Source of the DNA: Sialis fuliginosa
Taxonomy: Eukaryota > Arthropoda > Insecta > Megaloptera > Sialidae
Length of the DNA stretch: 64,000 bases
Assembly (NCBI GenBank): GCA_961205875.1
Contig: OY540812.1
Coordinates: forward strand, 28,591,098-28,655,097
Direction: 5' to 3'
The translations under genes were made by a program, and so were the position numbers. The notes under the pieces were generated by a model that saw only the letters and a program-made list of their open reading frames with translations, was not told the origin of the DNA and did no database searches. Positions 22,440-34,619 of the stretch are shown here, in pieces. Numbering within the stretch: position 1 is the stretch's first letter; each line of letters opens with the position of its first letter.

Positions 22440-22990
22440 CCAGTAGAATTTCGCCCGTTTTTTTATTTTCTAAGCAGTAATTAATTTTGCCCTCACCTCC
22501 GTCTTAACTCGGTAACTACTGGCTCAAAAATTCAGAAAAAAAATGATTACGAAGCTTTAGTGGTACTACCAACGACAAATACTAAAGTGAACAATATCAT
22601 TTTATATTTTGGAATAATATGGAAGGGCGTCATAGAAATTTTTATTTTTATTTTCATATATAGGCTGTGAAGTGTCAAAATGTAGATCTCAATTAGGAGA
22701 ATATGACCTTTTTTTCTAACTCAAAAATGGCTCCAAGAAGTAATTAATTTCCCCCTCCCCCCTAGCTCGGTAACTACTGGCTCAAAAAATCTGAAAAAAA
22801 TTTGGTAACGAGGTTTTGGTGAAACTACCAACGATAAATACTAAAGTCAATAATATCATTTCAAATTTTGGAGAAATAGGGAGGGACGTGATAGAATTTT
22901 TAATTTTTATTTTCATATCTAGGCATGTGAAGTATTATTATTTAGATCTCAACTAGTAGGTAGAATAAACAGTCCACGTAGTACTTAAAC
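22440..22990 (+). repeat. Tandem duplication, 258-bp period
   Basis: Two units share GGTAACTACTGGCTCAAAAA (22511 and 22769), ACTACCAACGA(C/T)AAATACTA, GGGCGTCATAGAA versus GGACGTGATAGAA, and TTCATAT(A/C)TAGGC. The units have diverged by roughly one base in ten by eye. A related partial unit occurs at about 55930-56090 (ACTAGGCATGGGGAGTATCA, AAAATGTAGATCTCAGTCAG), so this is a dispersed family, not only a local duplication. Confidence 0.65.
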
Positions 22991-22999
22991 CATTTCCAC

Positions 23000-24435
23000 A
23001 TGATTCGTAAAATTTAGCAGACCCTTCCTCCCCTCAAGGCCTGGACGTTCTCTAGACTTAGTTCTACCCTTATGTAGTTACAAAAAGAAAAAAATATTGT
23101 AGTGAAATGCACATACGATAATAATACCTTCGATATTCAGAAAAATTGATAAAATAGGAATGGAGAAAATAAATTATAAAAGTTTATAGAACTATTCTTT
23201 ATCATATAACATTCTTCTTTTTCAACAAATGCAAAAAGAATTTTGAAATATTTATGGAACACAAAGTAATAGTACATACTGCATTTTGCCCCATGTGGAA
23301 TTCCAGTATTCCACTTCATGCACTTTTGAATTATCATGGACTTTACTGAGTCCTTAGATAAAGCGAAAGATATCAAAGCGTTTTATACATACATACATCA
23401 TATCATGCATAATTTAATGCTATTATTACGAAAGACTGATATGGTAGAAATTTTAATGCTCACTATTATAAAGAATTTGTATACCAAACGTTTTCCGTCG
23501 AGTATTTAGTTTAAATGACATATTGTATTCTATTTATTAATGACTAGCGTATTAACCCCCGGTGTTACAAGGAGATATAAATTTAATATGTAACAAACCT
23601 ATTAGTACATTGTTTTCACTTATCTTTTACTATTTACGCAAAGATACCCCTCTAACGATTAATTTACAGAAAATATCTACAAATTATAAAACTAAACCTT
23701 CCTCATGAAACACTCTATTCATTAGTGAAAACCGAAATAAAATCCGTTCAGTAGTAACTAAAAAGAGAGAAAAAATTATCACTGTTTTTAATCTTTATAA
23801 TAATACGATACTTATCCTGTTTATAAAAAGTATTTAGTTAGATTTTTGTCTAAACCAAATGCTTGGTAGGTATTAACCAGGCCTACGACAATAGATTTTA
23901 AACTTCTTGTTAACAATATAGTAAACAATATACCACTGAAATGAGTCATTCAGAAGGTATAACAGTAAAGTTCATTTAATAAGTAACAAGTAATATAAAA
24001 AAATTGATAAATATTTTCTTTTCATTTTCTTCGCAAGTAAATGAAATTTTGAAAGGTTTTCTTTCTGAAAAGTACTTTAAAATATCATTTTAAAAGTAAA
24101 TATATACCTACATAGAATGAGGTCTCAATTTATTAAGGTAATTCGTTACACAAATATGATATTGTAAGTTGAAACCAGTAATAAATCTATCGATTTGCAC
24201 ACATGATAGTCCATGTATTGATGTGGTCGACCAGTTTTCATTCAAATTCGCTTATCACAAACTTAATAGGCTCCTCTCATTTGATTATTATAATATTTAA
24301 ATCATTTCTCCATGTACCAAACAAAGACAGTTTTAAAACTCATTTATTTTTTAGATAAAAAAGTATTTTTCTTTTATAGTAGGTACTCATATATATTTGT
24401 GCGATTAAATATTTATGTAATCTATTGAAAATTGT
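23000..24435. other. AT-rich sequence, nothing recognised
   Basis: No coding, RNA or shared repeat features recognised. Confidence 0.4.
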
Positions 24436-24439
24436 ATAA

Positions 24440-26072
24440 GTAAATTGTGTGGCAAGATATTTGATATTCTGAATTTTAGTATTTATATATGTTAAACTTG
24501 ATATCAAATTAATTAATGAAATGGGTGTATATTTGTGTTTTTATTTAAAATGATGTAAGTATATAAGCTCCGCCCTAGAAAAAGATAACCGATGATGTTT
24601 GTCTTAATATTTTTGAATCTGTTGTAAGCGATTCTGACCTTAAGGTTGGCAGACGACTTCTGATGCTGCTTTTTGGCTACATAGGGCAGAAAAGATTTTA
24701 AACATTATCTCTTATGAAAAGTAAACCAGTTCCTGACAATGATTAAGTATCCAAGCCCAATCTATTGAAATTATATTAATCCTAAAATATTATTTTTTCT
24801 TTCAAATTTTTTGAGAAAAAAGATGAAAATATTTACTGTAAATACTTGAGAAAAAAGCTTTCTTCGACTACAATAAATAAAAGATAATTGATATATTGGT
24901 ATGAATTGATTGTTCGACTGGCCAACTGTCCCATACATTATTGTAATAGCATTGTTTTTCTCAAAACCTGTCTCTTTCATTATTCTTACAGTTCTCTATA
25001 AATCTAGTTTTGAATACGGTACCGAATCATTCATTTCTATGTAAATTATTCTCTGTTGTTCTCAATCGATAACTCCGGTATTTTTATTCCTAGAGTTCAA
25101 GATACTCTAAAACGTTATAGAAGAGCCAGTGGCGGACTTAAGGAGGTGGGGCTGTTCGTCACGGGTACCAAAATGAGGTAGAAGATTAAAAAAGTGACAT
25201 GAGGACTAGACAAAATTAAGACAAGTGCAAGCTATACTTGCACAAATAGTGTTCCGTGCCATTAGACCCCACTTAAATTATTGAAAATTTTGAAAAACGT
25301 GTAAGGACAAAAGTTGTTCCTTACATCGTGAAAGATATTTTTTGTTGAAAAACTTTTTTCTCTAAAACCAATGATTCAGCAATTACAAATTGTTTATAAT
25401 TGATTGCCCTAAAATTTTTCAATCCTTATTTCATATACTTATACATATATATTATGTTCATGATTTTTATAACGTGTATAAACCCATGTATGCTTTTCCT
25501 CATTTGTATTTTATGTTTAAGCTCTAATTAAATTTTCCAAGAGAACAATACGTTCTAGATTGGCAGAAAATCTTATAATAAAAAAACAATACAAAACATT
25601 CAAGTTTTTATATGGATTTTACTGCATATACTACACTTTGTTAGGTAACTACATATATTGTCACAGAATTGTTTCAACAAATGAAGCATAAAAACCTGTA
25701 AAGTCTCTACTATTGTACAATTTTATTTAGTCCCGTCATCAAGTATACAACTGGGTTAATTTATGTTTTCTACCTGTATAAAATTTATTTTTATGTATAA
25801 TCCTATGTACTATGCCACTATAGGATATATGTATATCAGAAGTCGCCTGCCACCGGAAAGGTCAGAATTACTTACAACAGATTCGAAAATATACACAAAC
25901 ATCATCTGTTATATTTTTCTATGGCTGAGCTAATATAGTTATATCATTTTAAATAAAAACACAAATACGTATACGTACATTTAATTAATTAATTTTATAT
26001 CAAGTTTAACATATTTAAATACTGTTTGGAATATCAAATATCCATTACCATAAAATTTACTTTATTCTTACT
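24440..26072. mobile_element. Possible 1.6-kb element with ~230 bp inverted arms
   Basis: The left arm (24440-24667) and the reverse complement of the right arm (25838-26072) are colinear. Shared strings include ATATTTGATATTC, TATGTTAAACTTGATAT, TTGTGTTTTTATTTAAAATG, GATGATGTTTGT, GAATCTGTTGTAAG and CGACTTCTGAT. Identity is roughly three quarters or better by eye. The 1.17 kb between is AT-rich with no long frame. It may be a TIR transposon that lost its gene, or two oppositely inserted copies of one repeat. Target duplications were not identified. Confidence 0.55.
25215..25270 (+). repeat. Fragment of the GTTCCGTAC-type repeat
   Basis: GACAAGTGCAAGCTATACTT followed by AGTGTTCCGTGCCATTAGA matches the start of the repeat at 27028. 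It is a short truncated copy. Confidence 0.45.
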
Positions 26073-26371
26073 TAATCACTTTGTGGTCATTTTGGAGGAA
26101 GTATAACGTATAACTGAATGTTTGTGTGTGGTCCGTATGAATAAAAATGTGTGTAGGCTTTTTTTTCATAATCATTTACTTATTTTTAGACATCTCTTCT
26201 ATATTGTTTACAGATTAAAATATATTATTAAATTTGAGAATTTTTTAATAAAAATCTAAATCGGGTTTCCCTCCTGCCCTTAAAATTGTATTTTTATTTA
26301 TTCAACCTTAATAAACCACAGATTAAAAATATAAATTCACAAAAGCCGAACTTTATAAAGGATAGTAAATA

Positions 26372-26556
26372 CTGAGGTTGCCTCAGTAGCTGTTGACCAA
26401 TCAGCTTGGGCACCCCAGGTGACGTATTTTCCTCTTCTCGCGCCAAGTTACCAGGCTATATTTGTTATGATTGGGCACACCATTCTCCCTCTTCACATTT
26501 GGTCACCCTAGATGATGTATTTCCCTCTCTCGCACCGAGCTACTGAGGCTACCTTG
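26372..26556. mobile_element. Small TIR element, ~185 bp
   Basis: The ends are AGGTTGCCTCAGTAGCT and, inverted, AGGTAGCCTCAGTAGCT. Inside, a block with CACCC(C/T)AG(G/A)TGACGTATTT-type sequence followed by CTCGCGCC recurs 93 bp later. It is more GC-rich than its surroundings. No duplication was identified. Confidence 0.55.
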
Positions 26557-27027
26557 TACTTTACATATCTTGGAACGTTATATTAATTCTTTTCCTCAAT
26601 TTTTTGGACATAAGCTTTATAAAATCATGATAAAATGTAATTATCAATTTCTAAATTATTACAAAATAATGTTTACTTACGCAATTGAAAACTCCCCAAA
26701 AATATAGGATACTTACCTGAAAAACGAGAAAAACATATTAATAACTAATATTCACAATAATAATATGAACTATTATTACAAAGAGACAAAATAAATTAAC
26801 ATGAGAGAAATAATAATTAATAATCACGTTCAAACTTTATTTAATTAAAAACTAAAATAACATTTCTATTATAAATGAATACACATTCAACAATGTTAAT
26901 TAGAAACAGACGATTCAAAAAAATATCTGCATATAAACGTGAATTCAAAATAAATACATATACCACACAGTTGCGTATCCAAGGGGCGCTACAGCCCACA
27001 TCTAATTTTTATATATTCTTATTGATA

Positions 27028-27551
27028 AAAAAAGACGGACAAGTGCGAGTAGAACTTGCACCCTGCGGGTTCCGTACCATTATATAAAACATAATTATTG
27101 ACAATAGTTAGTTACGTATAAGCAATTGACTCGATTGTCAAGGCGACTTTGTGTGTAGACTTCTTTGCTTGGAAGCTGTATAAGAAAATCCGTAAAATCA
27201 AATTTGTCACGTAAAATATTAATGATTTTTGGATTTTTTTCCTTTACTTGTGCTATGAGAGCTTCCTTCGTGCCACATTTCAAGATTTTAGGTCATCTGG
27301 AAGTACCCTATAAGTTTTGATGATCAGTCAGTCAGTCTGTCAGTTTCAAAATACGCTTTGAAAGACCATATCTTTTTATTACATTGAATTTGAAACTTGA
27401 ATTTTCTACAGTAGTATGAGGCTGTAACTTTTAGTATTTTATATTAATTTCAACTCTAGCCATTTCTGAGAAAACGAGTCTTGACGGACAGACAGACAGA
27501 CAACAAATTGATCCTATAAGGGTTTTCTTATTTTGAGGTATGGAACTCTAA
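27028..27551 (+). repeat. Interspersed repeat, GTTCCGTACC to GAACTCTAAA
   Basis: Starts with GGACAAGTGCGAGTAGAACT and GGGTTCCGTACCATTA, has a CAGTCAGTCAGTCTGTCAGT core, then TTTCTGAGAAAACGAGTCTT, GACGGACAGACAGACAGACA and GATCCTATAAGGGTTTTC. These phrases in this order belong to a repeat type common in Lepidoptera and some other insects. Partial copies occur at 25215, 43185-43250 and 44805-44870. No coding sequence is convincing. Confidence 0.6.
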
Positions 27552-27786
27552 AGGTCGATCCAGATTATCGAGCCGGTCACGTGCCGGTCTCGGTCTGGTC
27601 TCGGTTCGGTCTCGGTCCAGTCTCGCTCCAATCAAATCTTATGATATTTACATTAACGAGCCGGTATCGCTACAATCCATGTTCGATCACACTCCAGTGA
27701 AATATTCTTTGCACTATGCTGTATCGGAGCGAGATTGGACCGAGACCTGACCGATAGCTGTAGTATGAATGATTTCATTGTTTATT

Positions 27787-28598
27787 GCTTCCTCGCAATA
27801 TCGAAGATACGAGAAGCTATGTGATCGTTTCAGATTGAGACAAAAAAAAAGTTCTCCAATTTCAAAATTTTAAATTTATTTATCCGTTTCACGTCAAGAC
27901 AAACACTTTTCGTTCCGTGTCTGTCTGTCTGTCCGTGTGTCCGTGTGTCCGTCCGTCCGTCTGTCCCCTGAATCCTTGTCACACGCATAACTCATGAACC
28001 ACTGAACCGATATTATTGAAACTTGGTCGGATGGTTGGGTTTGGTTTGAGGACGGTCCCATTTCAAAATCATCAAAATCGTGTGTAAGGGGGAGGGGTGA
28101 CACCCCAAAATATTTATTTTTTCAAGATATCTCAAGAACAACACATGTTACGAGAAAATTTTATAGAATATTTTTTGTAGAGAATTAAATTTCCTATAAT
28201 ATAGGTCTACTACGTTTGTTGTAAAATATTCCCTTACAAAGATTTATCTAAATTAATTTTAAAAATTCGTGTTTTGTTTTTCTAAATTGATATTTGATTG
28301 GATATATTAAGTGTCATTTTGACGTTTTAAATGTCACTTTGGCGTTTTAAATGTCACTTTGACGTTTTAAATGTCATTTTGACATTTGCATTAATTTAGA
28401 TTTAGATTGAAATTGTCAAAAAATTAAAAATATATGAAAAAATATTCAGGTGCGTTTTAAGAAAAAATTCGAACTAAGATTTTTTAGTAAAATTTATATA
28501 AAAATTAAATGGTTAACCAATACCAGGCAATTTATCTGAACACTATCGGTTTTAGTGAATTTAGCACGAGGAAGCACTGTGCATTTACTTGGCAGATG
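27787..28598 (+). mobile_element. Element B, complete copy 1 (812 bp)
   Basis: Inserted into C with identical TTTATT on both sides (27781-27786 and 28599-28604). It starts GCTTCCTCGCAATATCGAAG, whose first bases form a hairpin with CGAGAAGCT, and ends TTTACTTGGCAGATG. An inverse CGAGGAAGC lies ~30 bp inside the right end. It contains a CTGT/CCGT microsatellite core at 27918-27965 and four 20-bp units at 28311-28390. Very similar to the copy at 57097. The class is not recognised. Confidence 0.75.
28311..28390 (+). repeat. 20-bp tandem repeat, four units, inside element B
   Basis: Units follow RTGTCAYTTTGRCGTTTTAA: starts at 28311, 28331, 28351 and 28371, the last diverging. The B copy at 57 kb has three units at 57614-57673, so unit number changed after the copies separated. 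Confidence 0.85.
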
Positions 28599-28669
28599 TT
28601 TATTTTTTATTTATATTTGATTGGAGCGACACCGGATCAAGACCGGCTCGATAGTCTGAATCGACCCTA

Positions 28670-30220
28670 AAAATGAACTATATTTCAAGAAATTAATGTT
28701 CGAAATATTAAAAAAATTATTTTATTACATTACATCAGTAAGGTTACTTATCCGCAGTTTTTATAAATACAAATGTAGATGAATTTATTTACCCAAATAA
28801 TATAATCTTACAGTTAGATATAGAGAAAAAATTAAGAAGAGTTCATAAAAAAGCTTTTTGCAGAAAAATTTACCCTGACTTCATTATTAGCCACAGTGAA
28901 TCAAAAATATCTATTCCAGTTCATACGAACCCTAGTACATAGGAAAACCATAAACTGAAATAAAATAATAAATTATTTCTCAGATCCCCTCCTTTTATAA
29001 AGAGCTTGATACACGCCTGTACAAACGTACCTATACATTTATAAGCGTATGTTTTCATACAATTTTGTTATGTCCGATTGTGTTATAAAAACTTAAATGT
29101 GACATTCAGATTTTAAATTATAAAGTATATTACACATGCACAAATGTTTGATATTGCTGGTATAATGGTATGTATAGTATAAAGTTATTTATTTTTTCGT
29201 TATATGTTTTACAAAAATTATTTACTACTATACCTTTTAATATCAAACATGAATTTTAAATAAAGAGTATTGTTTAAGTTGTCACTTTTGATATACGTGT
29301 ATGTACAATATATACTATGTACATTTGAATTTCATTTTAAATCAATTTATTTCTGAAATTGATGATTGAAAATATTTTTTGTAAAATATTAATATTATTT
29401 TAAAATGAAAATAAATACAATTTGTTTTATAAATTGTAAATCTGGAGGATGTAGAATTATTATAAGATCAGAAATTTATTTATAAAAGTTATTTTATTTT
29501 TTTTAATGAGGACGAAGATGGTATCATACACCTTCGCTCGCTTTCCAGCGGATTATTTCCAAAATAACGTAGAAAAAAATATTTCAGATAAAATTTTTAT
29601 GGTTTCGATGGTGTAATATCGATATTATAGGGCGACTTTAGAAAAGTCACATTTATCGATTTTCAGGTACATCTTTTTTTTAAATCTAAACCCATATTTT
29701 TTGCTGTAAATTAGTATTTTACAGGAAAATATAAGCATCTTTTATTTGAAACATTTTTTTTAAATGTCTGTTTCTTTTTATGAAATAAATTATAGACAAA
29801 AACAAAGTTAAATTTTGATAAAGCGAGTTCATGCAGCCTCTTAATGTATTTTGTTACCAATTTGACAAAAAATTGTTTATACATTATGTAACACATTTAC
29901 TCAATACATTACAGGTAAACTTATGAAAATAAAATAGTTTTCCCCATTTTCATAAAGCTAGATAATTTTGTCTGGAACACTTTTTGCATGCTTTTTCATG
30001 TTTGCGTTAAGATTTTTGTTCAATTTTAAAATAAAGTTTGTTGAACAAAGTTCTACTTTTTGTTAAGAAGGTAAATGTAAGCTGTTACACGAACCAAGCT
30101 TATACGTACATATAATATACCTACTTGAATGATTTTGTACAAAATATAAAACTTTTGCAATATTATTTATGCAAAGAAATAACTAAAAATGCTTTTCTAG
30201 GATGATTTAAGGCAGTATTG
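28670..30220. other. AT-rich sequence, nothing recognised
   Basis: No frames or shared repeats stood out in this 1.5 kb. Confidence 0.4.
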
Positions 30221-30221
30221 C

Positions 30222-30607
30222 AGATATTTTGTTTATGTTTTTTCTCCAATAATAGATAAAGTAAAACCAGTAATGAGCACGCAGTGATGGACACTTGCTA
30301 ATGATTACAAAATGATAAGTACTACGACACAAAAGTTATAAAAGAAAGAATCGTCATATTTGAAACAATGTAAAGCAGTTGCTATGTTTAGTTAATAAAT
30401 AAATTATACTAATAATTAGTTTAAATGTCCAACATTTTGTCACTTATTGGCCGATTGTCATCAAATCACGCTGTAAGACAGTTAAATGTATAAAGATTAA
30501 TATTCAGAAATGGTAGTAATCAAATAACACATATTTCTAATTCAGTACATTTAATTTAAAATTTGCCATTACTGGGGTCCTTGCCAAGACTGATGCCAGT
30601 ACCTTAT
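30222..30607 (+). mobile_element. Family A element copy 4, left end missing
   Basis: Starts within A at TTTGTTTATGTTTTTTCTCC and continues through AAAACCAGTAATGAGCACGC, AAGTACTACGACACAAAAG and CACGCTGTAAGACAGTTAAA to AGTACCTTAT. It lacks the left ~170 bp of the complete copy at 13141. Confidence 0.75.
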
Positions 30608-30945
30608 GTAGATATATTATTATAAGGTATAATTTATAATCAGATCACCAGATTTATTACATAAATTCGTATATTATACGTTTAAAGCAAATTATTTCCA
30701 AGGAAGAGTAATTTTAATAATTACAAATTACTGTTAATTATGCACACATTACTGAAGCACGATTACAATAATTACCTCATTATTATAATTAAATTTTCAA
30801 TACATTAAAATTTAAGTGATTATAGTATCATATACATACATAGTTACAATAATTTGAATTGACATGTAGGTACAATGTACACAGATTAACCGACAATAGT
30901 TTCAATAAATTAACATTCACTATTTTTAAAAATCATATCACTAGT

Positions 30946-31763
30946 CATGGGCGTAACCAGGATTTTGTTCAGGGGGGGGGGGAATTTTTTTTATTTGAAA
31001 CCGATTTAGTCGTCGTGTTTTGTCTAGGACCCTGAAGTAAAGGGAGAAGAAGTGGAGGGCTCAAACAGCCGGTAGTTAAAAGTTTTATAAAACAAATTTT
31101 GTAAAAAAATCTTTTAAAATATTTGGTGCCTCGAAATGTGTATGTACGGCTCTAAAAATTGCCATTAATGTAAACAAAATTTGGGTAATTTTTTTTTTTA
31201 ATATTCTATCGTTTTGGTGCTACGCCGCGCGGTTGCAACTTTAAACTTTTGTTCGTGAAATTCTGTGATTTTCATTAACTCGATAAATCAATTTTCCGGT
31301 GTACTTGATTATTAAATTACCGAATTGCAATAATAAATATATTTTCTAGACTTATCGAGGAATTGTAAAATGGCTATGAAAAAAAATATAATTTTTATTC
31401 TATCTATAGATAGGTGCGCAAAAAGTAGCAATGAAAAGTCGTTTTTTTTTTAATTTAAATTTTAAAAATTTTCTATTAAATTTATATGTGGATATCTTTT
31501 TGAAGACAAAATCCTCTACAAAAATGTACACTACGTTGCTATTTTGAAGTTTTTTTTTCTCTTGTATAAAAAGAATAAACGTCAATGACATTAACAGCTT
31601 ACCCGTTATAACAAGAGATTGCAATAAAAAAATAATGATATCCAAATTTCCGAATCTAATCTACGAATATCAATGTTTAGCCAATAACTGATTCATTTGT
31701 TACTCTTTATCCACAAGCTGGGGGAGAAGCTCCCCTCCCTGCTCATGCTTCGCTACGTCCATG
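30946..31763. mobile_element. Possible hAT-type element, 818 bp
   Basis: Ends CATGGGCGTAACCAGG and, from the right, CATGGACGTAGCGAAG. Flanks TCACTAGT and TTACTTGT match 6 of 8. A poly-G tract lies at 30971 and a GGGAGGGG stretch inside the right end, as in many hAT MITEs with GGGCGTA ends. Short frames inside are not convincing. Confidence 0.5.
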
Positions 31764-31964
31764 TTACTTGTCAATATGATTAAGTCGACTTTTTGTCGGT
31801 TTACGTATGATTTTGGTACCTAAGTGAAGTTTTTTTCTAAAAAAGTTATAATATTTTACACTTTGTGATTAATATTAATATTATAACCTATTATGAAATA
31901 TTTTTTTAATCATTTTGAGGGACAGATTTAGCTCTTCTGTCAAAAAGTATGCCGTACCCTTGGC

Positions 31965-32235
31965 TAAATAGGTGGTTCCGTATAAAAATAATCAAAATCG
32001 TATGTAGAAAGAGAGGATGACATCCCAAAATTGTTTTTTTTTTTCAAAATTTTCCAAGAACGTGACATGTTAAAATTTTATAAAACGTTTTTTCTAAAGT
32101 GTTCAAATTATAAAATTTATAAAAAAGATTTTTACTACTTTTATAGTAAAATATGCCGTTACAAGATCTAAATTCTAGCCATCTGTAATTGCTTCGACAT
32201 TTAAATATGTAATTTTTGACGTAATAGCAGAAAAA
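31965..32235 (+). repeat. Repeat B fragment, right-central part
   Basis: Blocks AATCAAAATCGTATGTAGAA, GATGACATCCCAAAATTG, CCAAGAACGTGACATGTTA and AAATATGCCGTTACAAGAT follow the order of B at 28070-28240. Diverged and without ends. Confidence 0.5.
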
Positions 32236-32821
32236 AAATTAGTTTTAAAAAATAATAATCCTCGATAATTAAGTCATGTTATTTTATATTTTCCTTTAAA
32301 TATCAGAAATAATATATTCTCGAATACTTAATAATCATTTTCATTTCTAAAAGATACAAACTATTTTACAAAATACAAAATTTAATTTTGAGAAAATCAT
32401 AATTCGAAAAACCCTAAAAGACAAATAAAAATTCTATCCTCAGTTCATATAAAAAATAGATTTCAATAGAACTGAAATATGTGTAATAAAATTTCGGCTT
32501 CTCTTTCGATAGCATCAATCATCTTTCTCACATCAAAAAGAATTTATTTAACAAATTCATATATACACAATAAATATGATCTGTCTGAAAGTTTTCTGAT
32601 GAATTTAACGATTTGTCACTCAAACGCGACGCTAACAAAATCAACGTCTTATTTACTTATACTATGAATAAAAACATTTATTTTCTTTTACTTCTTACCG
32701 CATTATTCGCAGATTTATGTCAAAATCAAATCACAAGTTTGCTTTTACGAAGTAAACAGTTGACGGCTGGCTGTACTATATTCATTAGTTTCGATATTGT
32801 ACATCACTTTTATAATATTTT

Positions 32822-33145
32822 GTTTCCTCGCAATATCGAAGATACGAGAAGCTTTGAGATCGTTTTAGAATGAGACAAAAAAAATGATCTCCGATTTCAA
32901 ATTTTTTTTTTTAAATTTTTTTTCACGTCAAAACAAATACTTTTCGTTCCGTGTCTGTCTGTCTGTCTGTCCTTCTGTGTGTATGAAAAATATATGTACG
33001 AGTGAGAAAACACAAGTGGCAGTGTTGGCAACAGCGAAAAGCAGAAATCCGATTTCAAAATTCCCACTTGATCATTCTATTTTCGAAGCGTGTCTGTCTG
33101 TCTGTGTGCCAGACTCAACCAATATACCAAGTTCATGAGTTATGT
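32822..33145 (+). repeat. Repeat B fragment, left part, with rearrangement
   Basis: Begins TTCCTCGCAATATCGAAGAT and continues through CACGTCAAAACAAATACTT and CCGTGTCTGTCTGTCTGTCT. After an unrelated ~110 bp, a second GTGTCTGTCTGTCTGTGTGC block at 33090 is followed by ACTCAACCAATATACCAAGT and TCATGAGTTATG, with B-like words in altered order. This copy is therefore internally scrambled. Confidence 0.5.
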
Positions 33146-33835
33146 GTGTACAAATATAGTAATTAAAAAAATTGGATCACTTGTTTCAGATAAATACAGA
33201 CAGTGCTACGCCAATTGTCTACTTCGTCACCGAGGCTTCACCGTTGAATATCTAGCGGAGAATCAATTCAAATTTTTTTTTATGAAATTTTCAAAAAATA
33301 TATTGAAAATGTCAATAAATATAACAGAAAACTTTCAAAATAACCTACCGTTTAGTTTTTTCTAAAAAAATCCTGAAAAATCACTCAAAATTCGATGATT
33401 TTTATAACAGAACCTCCTCATTGTAACAGCAATTTTTATAATAACAAGTAATAGAAAAAAGCTTCTGAAAATCTATAGTCATATTTAATAATAAATCCGA
33501 TTACATATTATAGGATATTATTAGAGGTCTCTTGTCTAGAGTTTAGATTGTATTAACTAAATACCCATCGCAGAAACTACACGTTTGGTTCCAAGAATAA
33601 CTTCTTAATACCACGCTGTCAAAATATCATTAACCTCACATCTCCGAGCTTGAGTAGCGTAAAATTGTGTAATGGGATACGTCAAACAGTGTGTCTATTT
33701 TGTGAAAGCTTATTAAAATACTAATTATTTCAAATAATTATTTTTGATGTATGTTTAAATTATTTCAAACTAATTATAATGTTAATTTGTTAAACCATTC
33801 GCATTCATATCAATTATTATGCACAAATTATGTAT

Positions 33836-34611
33836 ATTAGAGTGGTTCTTAAATGGGGTTGGGAAGAATTTTGACTGGGCCGCCCCCCCCCCCAATCAGC
33901 TCCAAATAATTTAAAAAATGTGGAAAAAGTTTCAGTCTCTAAATATTTATATATGTATATTTAAAATACACGGATTTTTGCGATTTTTCAAAGACCTCTG
34001 CGTGCAAAATATTTCTAAAAATCTAGAATACTCATGAATGCATTCCTGGTACTTATCAGGGCCGTAACTACCACCGGGGCAGCTGGGGTAGTGCCTTGGG
34101 GCCCCCGCGGCAGTGTACAGTTTTTTTATTTTTTTTATTTTATTTTTTTATTATTTTATTTATACTTATTACAAATTTTAATTACCTCTTTTTTTTTCTT
34201 TTATAAAAAAGGTCTTAAATCTAGTTTTGCATATTCTGGGGGGGGGGCTCAGTCACTTCTTACCCCAGGGCCCCCGAGCCTCTAATTACGACCCTGGTAC
34301 TCATATTCCATATTTAGATGGATAAATTAAACTTGTGATTCAACGTTGACAGCTGTTTGGGACATTGAGTCATTCCATCATGAGAAAAATGTACATATGT
34401 ATTTATTTTTTCTTTAATTTCTGGATAATTTTGTCAGAAAATGTTTGACAATGAAAATATTGATTTTGAAATAAAAAATAAGGTCATTCCATATCAACTA
34501 CTAACTGGCGCGACCCATTTTTTTTTTCAATTTTAATTTTAGAACCAAAATGTTTTATTTCAAGATCAATATTTTCATATTTAAGCGTTTCTATCTAAGA
34601 ACCACCCTAAT
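33836..34611. mobile_element. TIR element, 776 bp, with nested hAT MITE
   Basis: Ends ATTAGAGTGGTTCTTA and, inverted, ATTAGGGTGGTTCTTA. GTAT flanks both sides (33832-33835 and 34612-34615). Near the right end an internal inverted pair (AATATTGATTTTGAAATAAA and its inverse around 34455-34580) makes part of the element fold back. It is interrupted at 34057-34296. Confidence 0.65.
34057..34296. mobile_element. hAT-type MITE, 240 bp
   Basis: Ends CAGGGCCGTAACTA and, inverted, CAGGGTCGTAATTA, with CTGGGGTA-GGGGCCCCC / GGGGGCCCTGGGGTA blocks inside. Flanks GTACTTAT (34049-34056) and GTACTCAT (34297-34304) match 7 of 8. The GC-rich ends and T-rich middle give spurious frames. Confidence 0.75.
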
Positions 34612-34619
34612 GTATATAC

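Larger units (their letters stand above)
27553..28666. mobile_element. Element C with element B inserted
   Basis: The long inverted ends are GGTCGATCCAGATTATCGAG and, from the right, GGTCGATTCAGACTATCGAG, continuing into CGGTCT...TCGCTCCAATCAAAT. The left arm is lengthened by an ~11-bp tandem of GGTCTCGGTC(T/C) type at about 27580-27625. The element is split by B at 27787-28598. CTAAA on both sides is a possible target duplication. Uninterrupted C sequence lies at 43256-43637. Confidence 0.7.

Noticed and set aside
25131-25165. CAGTGGCGGACTTAAGGAGG, resembling a hAT end
   Set aside because: No partner end or duplication was found nearby.
27894-28103. Minus-strand open frame of 69 residues, with a near twin at 57199-57405
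   Set aside because: Both lie inside repeat B and read through its CTGT/CCGT microsatellite (giving Asp-Arg-Thr-Asp repeats). Similarity reflects the shared repeat, not protein conservation.
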